Positions 20,566 through 29,661 of a stretch of DNA of 64,000 nucleotides are shown in pieces. The stretch is from Micromonosporaceae bacterium KJ-029. GTDB taxonomy: Bacteria > Actinomycetota > Actinomycetes > Mycobacteriales > Micromonosporaceae. The translations under genes and the position numbers were made by a program. Position 1 is the first letter of the stretch; every line of letters begins with the position of its first letter. The DNA is taken from the NCBI GenBank assembly GCA_005402585.1, contig BIFP01000022.1, positions 310,001 through 374,000 of the forward strand, read 5' to 3'. Below the pieces are notes generated by a model. That model was not told where the DNA came from and made no database searches. It saw nothing but the letters and a program-made list of their open reading frames with translations.

Positions 20566-20919
20566 TCACACCGCTGCGAGCAGCCGCTCGGGTGCCGAGT
20601 CGACGACGACCGGGATGACCCGGCGCAGGCCGGTGGCCCGCAGCACCCGCTCCACCACCGGCGGCGGATCCAACAGCACCAGATCGCCGCCCTGGGCCCG
20701 GACCCACAGCCGCGCCGCGACCAGCGTGCGCACCCCGGCAGCGGACAGCACCCGAACATCGGAGAGATCGACCCGCAGCTCCGGCCGGGCCGGCGCCGCC
20801 CAGAGCGCGGCGCGGAACGCGGCGACGGTGGCGATGTCGATCACGCCGACCGCCCGAACGCACACCGCGCCGTCGGAGACGATGGTCTCGACGTGGAACC
20901 GCTCCTCACGCTCTCGCAT
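20566..20919 (-). CDS. STAS-domain anti-sigma-factor antagonist
   Basis: Predicted 117 aa, one STAS domain. Conserved features are the first strand GAVCVRAVGVIDIATVAAF, then LRVDLSDVRVLSAAGVRTLVAA, where Ser in LSAAGV is the position phosphorylated by anti-sigma kinases in SpoIIAA-like proteins, and a final LVLLDPPPVVERVLRATGL. It would bind an anti-sigma factor and free a sigma factor of the SigB/SigF type. No kinase or sigma gene is adjacent, so its partner is unknown. Confidence 0.88.
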   Translation of the reverse strand: MREREERFHVETIVSDGAVCVRAVGVIDIATVAAFRAALWAAPARPELRVDLSDVRVLSAAGVRTLVAARLWVRAQGGDLVLLDPPPVVERVLRATGLRRVIPVVVDSAPERLLAAV

Positions 20920-21070
20920 GAGACGAACCTATCGGCCGGCACCGACACTTCCACCCTGCCGAGAGGTGGTTCCGGGTAAGCCCAGGGCAGGACCCGCAGG
21001 TCCCCCGCATCCACCCTAGGGAGGATCCCCCGCTCAGAGACTGTCGACGCGTCCACGGAACCGCGACAGC

Positions 21071-21097
21071 CGGGCCGGTCCAGGTCGGACCGGCCCG
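21071..21097 (-). terminator. Terminator of the L,D-transpeptidase gene
   Basis: CGGGCCGGTCC pairs perfectly with GGACCGGCCCG across a 5-base loop, 19 bases beyond the stop on the minus strand. Confidence 0.7.
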
Positions 21098-21115
21098 GCA
21101 CGTACGGTCTCGCGG

Positions 21116-22369
21116 TCAGCCGCCGCTGGCGGACGGTGCCGGCTCCGGCGAGCCACCAGCCACCGCGCCCGGATCCGGCGCCTGGGCCGGGGCGGGCTTC
21201 AGCCCCGACGGCACGGGCAGGGCGCTGCCCTTGGCGAAGTCGTCCCAGCTGACGTTCCAGGCCGTCCAGCCGTTGCCCTCGTCAAGTTGGACCTCGGTGC
21301 CCTTGACGGTGACGAGGTCGCCGACCTGGGTGACCCCCATCAGCCAGTCGGCGTTGGCCGCGGAGAGGTTGGTGCAGCCGTGCGACACGTTGGTGTACCC
21401 CTGGTCCCCCTCCGACCAGGGCGCGCCGTGGATGAACTCACCGCCCCAGGTGAGCCGCTGTGCGTCCTCGACGTCGACGACGTACGGGTCGGCCGAACCC
21501 GTCGTGTCGAACGTGGTGAAGTCGTGCTTCTCCATGATCACCATCTTGCCGCTGGAGGTCGGAGTGCTCGGCTTGCCGAGGCTCACCGGCAACTTCTTCA
21601 GCAGCTTGCCGTCCTGGATCACGGACATCTGCTTGGTCGCGTTGTCGATCTCCAGCTCGACCTGCCGGCCGATCTTCGACGTCGCCCGCCGGTCGGCGTC
21701 GCCGACGTGCTCCTTGCCGATCGGCAGGCCCTCCAGCGCCGCCCGAACGGTGATGGTCGTGCCGGGCCGCCAGAAATCGGGCGCCCGGTAGTAGACCTGG
21801 CTACCATCGGATACCCAGGACCAGGTGCCCGGCTGCGGTGGATCGGTCTTCACGAACAATCGCCGCTGGACATCCGCCCTGGCCTCCTTCGGAATTGGCG
21901 GGTCGAAGTCGACGGTTACCGGCATCGCCGTGCCGTACGTCCGATTGCCGGCGAAATACATCGTGCTGGTGATGGCCGGTTTCGACGATTTGGGCTGGGT
22001 GGTGAAGGTTGTCTTCCGGGTGGTGGTCTTTCCCTTCTCGCCGGTAGCGGTCACCTCCACGGTGTAAGTCTTCTTCGGTTGCAACGTCTTGCTCGGCACC
22101 CAGCCGGATCCATCCTCACGCGGCTCCGCCTCGACGGTCCCGCCCTTGTCGTCGGTGATCCGTACGGCGGTGACCTGCCCGTGCTTGACGACGGTGCCGA
22201 TCTCCCCGCTGATCGGTACGTCGTTCGCCCCTTCCGTCGGCGTCACCACCAACTCCGGGGCGGCCCGCCCCTCGGGCCCGGCCTTCCGGTCGCTCGTACA
22301 CGCCCCGAGCGCCAGCGGTGCCGCTGCGACGGTGACCGCCAGCAGCGCCAATCGCCCCCTCAACTCCAT
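21116..22369 (-). CDS. L,D-transpeptidase lipoprotein (YkuD domain) with Ig-like N-terminal domains
   Basis: Predicted 417 aa from the ATG at 22369, preceded by GGGGGGA. The signal peptide ends in a lipobox LGAC (Cys near 23), so it is lipid-anchored outside. Two beta-sandwich domains (about 40-235) precede the YkuD catalytic domain (about 240-380) with HGAPW and the active-site S-H-G-C-T-N motif, Cys about 332. A Pro/Ala/Ser tail ends the protein. Actinobacterial relatives such as the mycobacterial Ldt enzymes make 3-3 cross-links in peptidoglycan. It is a single gene with its own terminator. Confidence 0.95.
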   Translation of the reverse strand: MELRGRLALLAVTVAAAPLALGACTSDRKAGPEGRAAPELVVTPTEGANDVPISGEIGTVVKHGQVTAVRITDDKGGTVEAEPREDGSGWVPSKTLQPKKTYTVEVTATGEKGKTTTRKTTFTTQPKSSKPAITSTMYFAGNRTYGTAMPVTVDFDPPIPKEARADVQRRLFVKTDPPQPGTWSWVSDGSQVYYRAPDFWRPGTTITVRAALEGLPIGKEHVGDADRRATSKIGRQVELEIDNATKQMSVIQDGKLLKKLPVSLGKPSTPTSSGKMVIMEKHDFTTFDTTGSADPYVVDVEDAQRLTWGGEFIHGAPWSEGDQGYTNVSHGCTNLSAANADWLMGVTQVGDLVTVKGTEVQLDEGNGWTAWNVSWDDFAKGSALPVPSGLKPAPAQAPDPGAVAGGSPEPAPSASGG

Positions 22370-22605
22370 GATGCGTCCCCCCGTTATTGCTCCCGTCCTC
22401 CTCCGCCACATTCTCTCCGGCGTCGCACCGACGGATTAGCAATTCCAGGAAGTGCGCAGACATTTCCGGGCGGACGTTTCTCCGTAATCGCACCGCGATG
22501 GTCGGCGAATACCTCCCGACGTGGTCGCGGGCGGTAGCCGGCAACCTCCGTCCGGATGTCCCGGCACGCGCCATTCACGACCGGTGTCGCGGCCGGCACG
22601 AAAGC

Positions 22606-22637
22606 GCGCCCGGCGTCCTGTCCTGGACGCCGGGCGC
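22606..22637 (-). terminator. Terminator of the 2-oxoacid dehydrogenase operon
   Basis: GCGCCCGGCGTCC and GGACGCCGGGCGC form a 13-bp perfect stem with a 6-base loop, 19 bases past the E2 stop codon on the minus strand. Confidence 0.8.
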
Positions 22638-22655
22638 GGGGATGACCGCTGCGGT

Positions 22656-24086
22656 TCAGACGGCGGCGATCAGCAGCGCCGGCTGCTCCACACAGTCGGC
22701 TACGTGGCGCAGGAAGCCACCGGCCACGCCGCCGTCGCAGACCCGGTGGTCGAAGGTGAGGCTGAGCTGCGTCACCTTCCGCACCGCGAGCTGGCCGTCG
22801 ACCACCCACGGCTTGTCCACGATGCGGCCCACACCGAGCAGTGCCGCCTCGGGGTGGTTGATGATCGGGGTGGAGCCGTCGACGCCGAACACCCCGTAGT
22901 TGTTGAGCGTGAAGGTGCCGCCGGTGAGCCGGGCCGGCGGCAGCTCACCGGCACGGGCCGCCGTGGTGGTGGCCGCCAGCTCGGCGGCCAGTTCCGCGGT
23001 GGTCAGCCGGTCGGCGTCGCGCAGCACCGGCACGACCAGTCCCCGGTCGGTCTGGGCGGCGATGCCCAGGTGCACGCCGGCGGACTGGATGATCCGCTGC
23101 GCCTCGGTGTCAACCCGGGCGTTGAGCTGCGGATAGCGGCGCAGCCCCGACAGGCAGATCCGCGCGAACAGGGCCAGGATGCTAACCGGCCGGTCCGGGC
23201 GGGCCGCGTTGATCGCGGCCCGGGTCTCCAGCAGGGCGGTGGCGTCGGCGTCCACCCAGATGGTCACCTCGGGGATCTCCCGCCGACTGCGGGAGAGTTT
23301 GTCCGCGATCGCCCGGCGGATGCCGGTCAGCGGGATGACCACGTCCTGCGCGCCGGTCGGGGCGAGCCCGACGTGCGCCGACGGCCGCTCCGACGACTCC
23401 GCCGGCAGGTCCGGGACAGCGGCGAGCGGGGCCGCCGAGGTCGCGGCAGCGACCGGCGCCGCCTCCACGTCGGCGCGACGGACCACCCCACCGGGACCGG
23501 TGCCACGCACGGTGCTCAGATCCACCCCGCGCTCCCGGGCCAGCCGTCGCACGATCGGCGAGATGACCAGGGCCGGAACCGGCGACGCCGGGCCGCGCCC
23601 GGCCGCTGGTGCGGGCACGGGTGACGCCGGGGTGGGCACGGCCGCCGGGGCCGCCTGGGTGAGCGGGGTGGCCGGTGCGGCGGTCGAGTGCCCGGCCGGC
23701 ACGACTCGGGGCCGGCGGCGGCGGCGCGAGCCGCCGTGCCCGGTGCCGTACCCGATCAGGACGTTGCCGGAGCCGGCCCGCTCCTCCTCGCGGTACACGG
23801 CGTGCCCGGTGGGTTCGGTCCGGTCCGCTCCGGTGCCGTCGGTGGCCGGGTCGGCCACGGTGATCAGCGGCTGGCCGACCGGGCGCACCTCACCCTCCGC
23901 GCCGTGCAGGGCGACGACCCGGCCGGCGTACGGGCAGGGCACGTCCACCACGGCCTTGGCGGTCTCGACCTCAACCACGGTCTGGTCCACGGTGACGATG
24001 TCGCCGACCGCGACCCGCCACTGCACGATCTCCGCCTCGGCGAGCCCCTCGCCGAGGTCGGGCAGCAGGAAAACCTTCTCGCTCAT
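22656..24086 (-). CDS. bkdC: Dihydrolipoamide acyltransferase (E2) of branched-chain 2-oxoacid dehydrogenase
   Basis: Predicted 476 aa. One lipoyl domain (residues 4-78, lipoyl-Lys K44 in ETAKAVVDV), a long Ala/Pro linker, a peripheral-subunit-binding domain (about 172-205, SPIVRRLARERGVDLSTVRGTGPGG), and a catalytic domain ending with FDHRVCDGG, in which H447 and D451 are catalytic. It transfers the acyl group from E1 to CoA. The ATG at 24086 is followed by GAGAAGG and lies at one end of the 80-base repeat described separately. Pyruvate E2 is an alternative, but the operon form and the divergent Lrp-type regulator favour branched-chain substrates. Confidence 0.88.
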   Translation of the reverse strand: MSEKVFLLPDLGEGLAEAEIVQWRVAVGDIVTVDQTVVEVETAKAVVDVPCPYAGRVVALHGAEGEVRPVGQPLITVADPATDGTGADRTEPTGHAVYREEERAGSGNVLIGYGTGHGGSRRRRRPRVVPAGHSTAAPATPLTQAAPAAVPTPASPVPAPAAGRGPASPVPALVISPIVRRLARERGVDLSTVRGTGPGGVVRRADVEAAPVAAATSAAPLAAVPDLPAESSERPSAHVGLAPTGAQDVVIPLTGIRRAIADKLSRSRREIPEVTIWVDADATALLETRAAINAARPDRPVSILALFARICLSGLRRYPQLNARVDTEAQRIIQSAGVHLGIAAQTDRGLVVPVLRDADRLTTAELAAELAATTTAARAGELPPARLTGGTFTLNNYGVFGVDGSTPIINHPEAALLGVGRIVDKPWVVDGQLAVRKVTQLSLTFDHRVCDGGVAGGFLRHVADCVEQPALLIAAV

Positions 24087-24166
24087 GCCGGCACTCCGCT
24101 TCGCTCCGTGCCGCCATGAGGCACCACCGCACCGAGCTGATGATTCGCTCGCTGACGCTCGCTCAT
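24084..24166 (-). repeat. Dispersed 80-bp junction repeat, copy A
   Basis: The element spans exactly from the E2 start codon (24084-24086) to the ATG-like triplet (24164-24166) that supplies the E1beta stop codon, a spacing of 80 bases. It holds a hairpin GGCAC-N13-GTGCC and ends with the GAGCGxxxGCGAGC-type tail found in the other copies. Confidence 0.85.
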
Positions 24167-25179
24167 GCCGCACTGCCCTCGGTCAGCCAGCGCGGGTCGG
24201 GCTGGTCGTCCCACTGCAACCGGGCCACGGCGTCCAGCACGCGGTCGACCGAGGGCAGGTGGGTGTGTTCCAGCATCGGCGCCGGGTACGGGATGTCCAG
24301 GCCGGAGACCCGCAGCACCGGGGCGTGCAGGGCGTGGAAGCAGCGCTCCTGCACCCGGGCGGCGATCTCCGCGCCGACTCCGGCGAAGCCCTGCGCCTCC
24401 TGCACCACCACGCAGCGGCCGGTACGGCGGACCGAGGCGGTGACCGTGGCGTCGTCGAACGGCACGATGGTGCGTACGTCGACCACCTCCAGGTCCCAGC
24501 CCTCCTCGCGGGCGGCCTCGGCGGCCTCCAGCGCGACCGGGACCGCCGGCCCGTACGCGACAAGGGTGGCGTCGCGTCCGGGCCGGCGGACGACCGCCCG
24601 GCCGAACGGCTCGGTACGCGCCGACAGGTCCGCCTCGGCGCTGGCGAAGTAGAGCTTCTTGGGCTCCATGAAGACCACCGGGTCGGGGTCGTCGATCGCC
24701 TCCCGCAGCAGCGAGTACGCGTCGCCGACGGTCGCCGGGGTGACCACCTTCAGGCCCGGGGTGTGCGCGTAGTACGCCTCGGAGGAGTCGCAGTGGTGCT
24801 CGACGCCGCCGATGCCGCCGGCGTACGGCACCCGGATCACCATCGGGACGCTCAACGCGCCCCGGGTGCGGTTGCGCAGCTTCGCCACGTGCGAGGCGAT
24901 CTGCTCGAACGCCGGGTACGCGAACGCGTCGAACTGCATCTCGACCACCGGGCGCAGCCCGGACATGGCCAGGCCGACGGCGAAACCGACGATGCCGGCC
25001 TCGGCGAGCGGGGTGTCGAAGCAGCGCTTGTCACCGAAGCGGGCCTGCAACCCGTCGGTGATCCGGAAGACCCCGCCGAGCTGCCCGACGTCCTCCCCGA
25101 AGACGACCACCCGTTCGTCGTCGAGCATCGCGTCGGCGAGCGCGGCGTTGAGGGCCTTCGCCATGGTCATGGTGGCCAT
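24163..25179 (-). CDS. bkdB: 2-oxoacid dehydrogenase E1 beta subunit
   Basis: Predicted 338 aa. Transketolase pyrimidine-binding region at the N-terminus (VVVFGEDVGQLGGVF, FDTPLAEAGIVGFAVGLA), the central EMQFDAFAYPAFEQ stretch, and the C-terminal transketolase domain (DLEVVDVRTIVPFDD). Together with the alpha subunit it binds thiamine diphosphate and decarboxylates the 2-oxoacid. The ATG overlaps the alpha stop codon (ATGA), and its own TGA lies inside the first bases of the 80-base repeat. Confidence 0.93.
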   Translation of the reverse strand: MATMTMAKALNAALADAMLDDERVVVFGEDVGQLGGVFRITDGLQARFGDKRCFDTPLAEAGIVGFAVGLAMSGLRPVVEMQFDAFAYPAFEQIASHVAKLRNRTRGALSVPMVIRVPYAGGIGGVEHHCDSSEAYYAHTPGLKVVTPATVGDAYSLLREAIDDPDPVVFMEPKKLYFASAEADLSARTEPFGRAVVRRPGRDATLVAYGPAVPVALEAAEAAREEGWDLEVVDVRTIVPFDDATVTASVRRTGRCVVVQEAQGFAGVGAEIAARVQERCFHALHAPVLRVSGLDIPYPAPMLEHTHLPSVDRVLDAVARLQWDDQPDPRWLTEGSAA

Positions 25180-26345
25180 CAGGCGTCCTCCTCCTGGGCG
25201 GCGGCCAGCTCGGCGCGAACCTGCTCGCGCTGCTCGACCAGTTGCGGGGTGGGCTGCGCGTACACGTGCTCGAAGAGGCTGAGCGGGTCGACCGTGGGCT
25301 GGGCGTTCATCCGCTCGCGCAGTTCGGCGGCGTACGCCTCGGCCTGCTCGGCGATCTCGGCGACGGCCGCGTCGTCCAGGACGTCCCGGGCGCGCAGGTA
25401 GGTCTCCAGCCGTGCGATCGGGTCCCGGTCGCGCCACGCCTCGACCTCGTCGGCGTCCCGGTAGCGGGTCTGGTCGTCCGCGTTGGTGTGCGGCTCCATC
25501 CGGTAGGTGTGCGCCTCCACCAGGTACGGGCCCTTGCCGGCGCGGGCGTGCGCAACTGCCCGGTTGAGGACGGCGAGCACGGCCACCGGGTCGTTGCCGT
25601 CGACCTGCTCGCTGGGTACGCCGTACCCGACACCCTTGTAAGCCAGCGAGGGCGCGGCGGTCTGCCGGGACAGCGGGACGCTGATGGCGTACCGGTTGTT
25701 CTGCACGAAGTAGACGACCGGCGCCTTGAACACGGCGGCGAAGTTGATGCCCTCGTGGAAGTCGCCCTCGCTGGTGGCGCCGTCGCCGATGAAGGCCAGC
25801 GCCACGGTGTCGCGGCCCTGGTAGGACTCGCCGTAGGCGAGGCCGGCGGCGTGCACGCACTGGGTGGCGAGCGGGGTGCACTGCGGGGCGGTGCGCCGCT
25901 CGGCCGGGTCGTACCCGCAGTGCCAGTCGCCGCGCAGCAGGGTGAGCACCTCGACCGGGTCGATGCCCCGGGCGGTCAACGCCATCGACTCGCGGTAGGT
26001 GGGGAACACCCAGTCGCCGTCGCGCAGTGCGAGAACCCCACCGACCTGGCAGGCCTCCTGGCCGCGGGAGGACGGGTAGACGGCGAGCCGGCCCTGCTTG
26101 GTCAGCGCGGTGGACTGAGCGTCGAACCGCCGGCCGATCACCATCCGCCGGTACATCTCGCGCAGCGCCTCGACGGGCGGCTCGGGATAGTCGGCGCGGG
26201 ACGGCAGCGGGGTGCCGTCCGGGTTCAGCAGCCGGACCGGGTCGGTCTGGGGCAGCAGGCCGGCCGACGGGTCGGGTGCGGCCGGGGTGGCCGGCCGGCG
26301 CTTCCGCGGGGATGCCCTGCGGGCCGCCTGGGGGGTGGTGGTCAC
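25179..26345 (-). CDS. bkdA: 2-oxoacid dehydrogenase E1 alpha subunit
   Basis: Predicted 388 aa from GTG behind CAGGAGG. A basic Ala/Pro tail of about 30 residues precedes the catalytic domain. The thiamine-diphosphate motif GDGATSEGDFHEGIN with metal-binding Asp/Asn is at about 203-217, and the phosphorylation-loop region RMEPHTNADDQTRY follows. It is the first gene of the operon alpha-beta-E2. No E3 gene is in the operon, so a shared lipoamide dehydrogenase is used. Branched-chain oxidation would feed starter units and propionyl-CoA. Confidence 0.92.
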   Translation of the reverse strand: MTTTPQAARRASPRKRRPATPAAPDPSAGLLPQTDPVRLLNPDGTPLPSRADYPEPPVEALREMYRRMVIGRRFDAQSTALTKQGRLAVYPSSRGQEACQVGGVLALRDGDWVFPTYRESMALTARGIDPVEVLTLLRGDWHCGYDPAERRTAPQCTPLATQCVHAAGLAYGESYQGRDTVALAFIGDGATSEGDFHEGINFAAVFKAPVVYFVQNNRYAISVPLSRQTAAPSLAYKGVGYGVPSEQVDGNDPVAVLAVLNRAVAHARAGKGPYLVEAHTYRMEPHTNADDQTRYRDADEVEAWRDRDPIARLETYLRARDVLDDAAVAEIAEQAEAYAAELRERMNAQPTVDPLSLFEHVYAQPTPQLVEQREQVRAELAAAQEEDA

Positions 26346-26449
26346 GGCGGAACCTCCTGGACGTGTGGTGGCCCTATGCTCCTTTGGCCGGATGATTGAC
26401 TCAAGAAGGCCCGTGAACGCGGGATGAATGGCACCGCAGGGAGGCCGCC

Positions 26450-26956
26450 ATGAGCCAGGAGACCGCCGAAGGGCCGGGCCAACGGGGTGGAACGGGACGA
26501 TCGGCCGCTGCCCTCGACGAGGTGGACCGGCGCATCCTCGACGAGCTGGCCCGCGACGGCCGGATCTCCATCCGTACGCTGGCCGAGCGGGTGCACGTCT
26601 CCCGCACCAACGCGTACGCGCGGGTGGAGCGGCTGCTGCGCGACGGGGTGATCACCGGGTTCGCCGCGCGGGTCGCCCCGGAGCCGGCCGGGCTCGGCAC
26701 CTCGGCGTACATCGCGTTGACGATCCGTCAGGACACCTGGCGGGAGGTCTCGGCGGAGCTGGCCCGGGTGCGCTACGTCGAGCATGTCGCGCTGCTCAGC
26801 GGCGAGCACGACGTGCTGGCCCTGGTCCGGGCGCCGGACAACGCCACGCTGCGGGACGTGGTGCTGGACCGGGTGCAGCACATCGCCGGGGTGTTGTCCA
26901 CCCGCAGCTGGCTGGTCTTCGAGGAGTACCACGGGGCACACAGCCCGTGGGCGTAG
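26450..26956 (+). CDS. Lrp/AsnC-family regulator divergent from the dehydrogenase operon
   Basis: Predicted 168 aa, ATG preceded by AGGGAGG. The winged HTH spans about 22-70 (LDEVDRRILDELARDGRISIRTLAERVHVSRTNAYARVERLLRDG) and the ligand-binding RAM domain about 85-160. The position, 104 bases from the start of the 2-oxoacid dehydrogenase operon and facing away from it, is that of BkdR-type regulators that respond to branched-chain amino acids or oxoacids. No clear dyad operator was found in the short shared promoter region. Confidence 0.9.
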   Translation: MSQETAEGPGQRGGTGRSAAALDEVDRRILDELARDGRISIRTLAERVHVSRTNAYARVERLLRDGVITGFAARVAPEPAGLGTSAYIALTIRQDTWREVSAELARVRYVEHVALLSGEHDVLALVRAPDNATLRDVVLDRVQHIAGVLSTRSWLVFEEYHGAHSPWA

Positions 26957-26965
26957 CCGCCGGGC

Positions 26966-27937
26966 TCAGCGCTCGGGCGGGGCGGCCAGCCCCTCCTTGT
27001 CGGCCAGCTCCAGCAGCGGGTCCAGCGAGAAGCTCCGCCCGTCCAGGCCGGCGTGCGGGTCGCCCCGCTCGGCGAACCGGCCCGGCATCGTGGTGACGTC
27101 GAAGTCCTCCGGCCGCACGTCGTCCAGCTCGGCCCAGTCCAGTGGCGCGGAGACCAGCGCCGCCGGGGTGGGGCGGATCGAGTACGCCGAGGTCATCGTG
27201 TGGTCCCGGGCCATCTGGTTGTAGTCGACGAAGACCGGACGGTCCCGCTGGTCACGCCACCAGGTGGTGGTGACCAGGTCCGGGCGGCGCCGCTGCATCT
27301 CGCGGCCCAGCGCCAGCACGGCCCGTCGGCAGTCGCCGAAGCTCCACCGGGGCTCGATCGGGACGTAGACGTGCAGGCCGCGCCCGCCGGTCGTCTTGGG
27401 GTAGCCGGCCAGGCCCAACTCGTCGAGGAAGCCGCGCACCTCGTGCGCTACCGGCACCACCTGGTCGAACCCGATTCCGGGCATCGGGTCCAGGTCGATC
27501 CGCAGCTGGTCGGGCCGTTCGACGTCGGCCCGGGTCACCGGCCACGGATGGAAGCGCAACGTACCCAGGTTGACCGCCCAGATCACCACGGCCAACTCCC
27601 CCGGCGCGACCTCGTCGGCGGTACGGCCGCTGGGGAAGGTGATGTGCGCGGTGCCCACCCAGTCGGGTGCGCCCGCCGGCACCCGCTTCTGGTAGAACGC
27701 GTCGCCCCGGTTGTCCTGCCGGGTGGCGATGGTCGCCCCCTCGAAGACCCCCCGGGGCCACCGTTCCAGCATGGTCGGCCGGTCCCGCAGCGCGCGCAGG
27801 ATGCCGTCACCGACGGCGAGGAAGTAGCGCACCACGTCGAGCTTGGTCAGCCCGCGCTGCGGAAAGTACGGCTTGTCCGGGCTGGAGACACGGACCACCC
27901 GCCGCCCCACCTGGATCTCCTCGGCCGCGGTCGCCAC
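26966..27937 (-). CDS. LigD polymerase-domain protein (NHEJ primase-polymerase type)
   Basis: Predicted 323 aa from GTG at 27937; no strong ribosome binding site is seen. The sequence is the stand-alone polymerase domain of LigD: SPDKPYFPQRGLTKLDVVRYF near the N-terminus, FYQKRVPAGAPDW, the catalytic pair in LRIDLDP, TTGGRGLHVYVPI and the terminal VFVDYNQMARDHTM with SAPLDWAELDD. Such enzymes belong to the archaeo-eukaryotic primase superfamily and fill or extend ends during Ku-dependent joining. No Ku or ligase gene is adjacent. Its stop is 9 bases from the stop of the convergent Lrp gene. Confidence 0.9.
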   Translation of the reverse strand: MATAAEEIQVGRRVVRVSSPDKPYFPQRGLTKLDVVRYFLAVGDGILRALRDRPTMLERWPRGVFEGATIATRQDNRGDAFYQKRVPAGAPDWVGTAHITFPSGRTADEVAPGELAVVIWAVNLGTLRFHPWPVTRADVERPDQLRIDLDPMPGIGFDQVVPVAHEVRGFLDELGLAGYPKTTGGRGLHVYVPIEPRWSFGDCRRAVLALGREMQRRRPDLVTTTWWRDQRDRPVFVDYNQMARDHTMTSAYSIRPTPAALVSAPLDWAELDDVRPEDFDVTTMPGRFAERGDPHAGLDGRSFSLDPLLELADKEGLAAPPER

Positions 27938-27974
27938 ACCTGGAAGGGTACGACGGGCGACCGGTCCGGGCGGG

Positions 27975-29315
27975 CTACCGCCCGACGCCGAGCCGCGGAA
28001 GTTCGTCGGTCGGCGCGTCGGCCGACCCGGGCCGCCCGGCGACGCCCACCCGGCCACCGGGATCCCCGGGCCCCGGCTCGGACGGCGCCCGTGGCGCGAC
28101 GGTGACCGGCGCGACGGCGGGCTCCCGGGGGCCGGACAGCCGGGTGAGCAGCGCAGGGGTCCAGTCCTTGAGCCGCAGCGCGGGCCGCTCGACCAGCTTC
28201 CAGGAAAGGAACGCCGCCGCCCAGGCCACCGCCACGGACATCAGCACGAACGGCACGAACCCCCAGCGGCTCCAGCCCAGGCTCGCCATCACCTGCTGGC
28301 CGACGAACCCGTAGATGTAGATGCCGTAGGAGTAGTCGTTGCGGCGGCCCACCGCGTGCAGCCGGCGCGGCATCCGCACCGACAGCCAGATCAGCAGGTA
28401 CGCGAAGGCCGGCAGGCCCAGCACGGCGAAGCCGCCGAGCAGCAGGGACAGGGCCAGCACCACCGCCGAGCCGAGGCCCAGCAGGTCGTTGACCGGCACC
28501 CGCTCCCGGTAGAGGTCGAAACTCGCCCCGAGGGCGAAGAGGAAGCCCAGGTAGAGCAGCCAGTGGTAGCTGACGCTGCCGAGCAACGGCAGCTCGACGC
28601 TCCCGCTGACCGTCGCGACCGGGCCGCTCCACCGCCCGGTGCCCCACCAGTGCAGTGCGAGTGCCGCATAGAGCGCGACCGTCGTCGCGAGCACGAACCG
28701 CCGGGCCTGACGCAGCACCGCGGTCACGGCCAGCACGGCCACCGCGAGGTAGCAGAGCATCTCGTACTTCAGCGACCACAGCGCGCCGTTGAAGACGCTG
28801 TAGCCCCGGTTGCGCCCCCACGGAGTGGTCTCGACGAGCAGCCCGTCGATGCCGTACTGCCGGACGCCGGTCCACCAGTTCGCCTGGGCGTACGCCAGCG
28901 GGCCACCCGGCTCCCAGGGGCGGTCGAAGAACCCGCTGACGGTGCCGTTCTCGCGCAGCGCGACCAGCGGCGCGACCAGCAGTGCGGTGACCAGCAGGCA
29001 GACCCAGAGCGCCGGGAAGATCCGAAGGCCACGGTGCCACAGGTAGCGGCCGAGGCTGGCCCGGCGGGCACTACGGGTGATCAGCAGCCCGGAGAGCACG
29101 AAGAAGCCGTAGACGGCCATCGTGCCGACGTTGGTCTGCCGGCCGAACAGGTGGTGGCCCAGGTCGCTGGCGCCGAAACCGAGGGGTTTGGCGTGCGACG
29201 CGACGACGGCGACGGCCAGTGCCAGGCGGATCAGACCGATGCCGTTGCCGCGTCGGGAGAGCAGGTCCTCCAGGGTGCCGCGGGACCGGACGAGCCTGGG
29301 CAGCGTCTTTCGCAT
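27975..29315 (-). CDS. Acyltransferase family 3 membrane protein
   Basis: Predicted 446 aa; ATG at 29315, with a GTG at 29324 as an alternative. About ten membrane spans fill residues 30-370. The family-3 catalytic His is in the first span (VVASHAKPLGFG), and the VYGFFVLSGLLITRS segment is typical of OafA-like acyltransferases that modify surface sugars. The C-terminal 60 residues are Pro/Gly-rich and cytoplasmic. Substrate unknown. The gene is 37 bases upstream of the LigD-polymerase gene in the same direction, probably a coincidence of packing. Confidence 0.88.
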   Translation of the reverse strand: MRKTLPRLVRSRGTLEDLLSRRGNGIGLIRLALAVAVVASHAKPLGFGASDLGHHLFGRQTNVGTMAVYGFFVLSGLLITRSARRASLGRYLWHRGLRIFPALWVCLLVTALLVAPLVALRENGTVSGFFDRPWEPGGPLAYAQANWWTGVRQYGIDGLLVETTPWGRNRGYSVFNGALWSLKYEMLCYLAVAVLAVTAVLRQARRFVLATTVALYAALALHWWGTGRWSGPVATVSGSVELPLLGSVSYHWLLYLGFLFALGASFDLYRERVPVNDLLGLGSAVVLALSLLLGGFAVLGLPAFAYLLIWLSVRMPRRLHAVGRRNDYSYGIYIYGFVGQQVMASLGWSRWGFVPFVLMSVAVAWAAAFLSWKLVERPALRLKDWTPALLTRLSGPREPAVAPVTVAPRAPSEPGPGDPGGRVGVAGRPGSADAPTDELPRLGVGR

Positions 29316-29421
29316 CGGGCGCACGCTACCAGCGCGCCCGCCGGCGCCACCCGTGCGCTTCCCCCGTCAGCGGAGGGACCGGGGGGGAATCTCCCACCCG
29401 GTCCCTCCGCGTACGCGCAGG

Positions 29422-29661
29422 TCAGCCGTTCTCCCGCTGGAGGCGCGTGACCAGCATCTGCTTGCCCTGCTCACCCGCCTTGCGGTTGTTCTCCTGCATC
29501 TTCCGGAACCAGTTGGCCAGTTCCGCGTCGCCCCGGGCATCGGCGTCGGCGATGTACGTCTCCAGCCGCCAGATGTGCTCCAGCGACATCTGAAGCGCGT
29601 GGATCAGGTCGTAGTTCTTGTCCTTCACCGGACTGGCCGGCTCCTTCACCATCGTGGCCAC
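29422..29661 (-). CDS. Small conserved protein of unknown function
   Basis: Predicted 79 aa from GTG behind GGGAGG. It is helical and charged with a coiled-coil-like middle (ALQMSLEHIWRLETYIADAD, then ELANWFRKMQENNRKAGEQGKQML). No membrane span or metal motif is seen. The good ribosome binding site, its own space and normal codon use support a real gene. Function unknown. Confidence 0.65.
   Translation of the reverse strand: MATMVKEPASPVKDKNYDLIHALQMSLEHIWRLETYIADADARGDAELANWFRKMQENNRKAGEQGKQMLVTRLQRENG

Noticed and set aside
24163..25881. Extended frame upstream of E1beta running through E1alpha
   Set aside because: Arg/Gly-rich shadow of the E1alpha gene; the real start overlaps the E1alpha stop at 25179.
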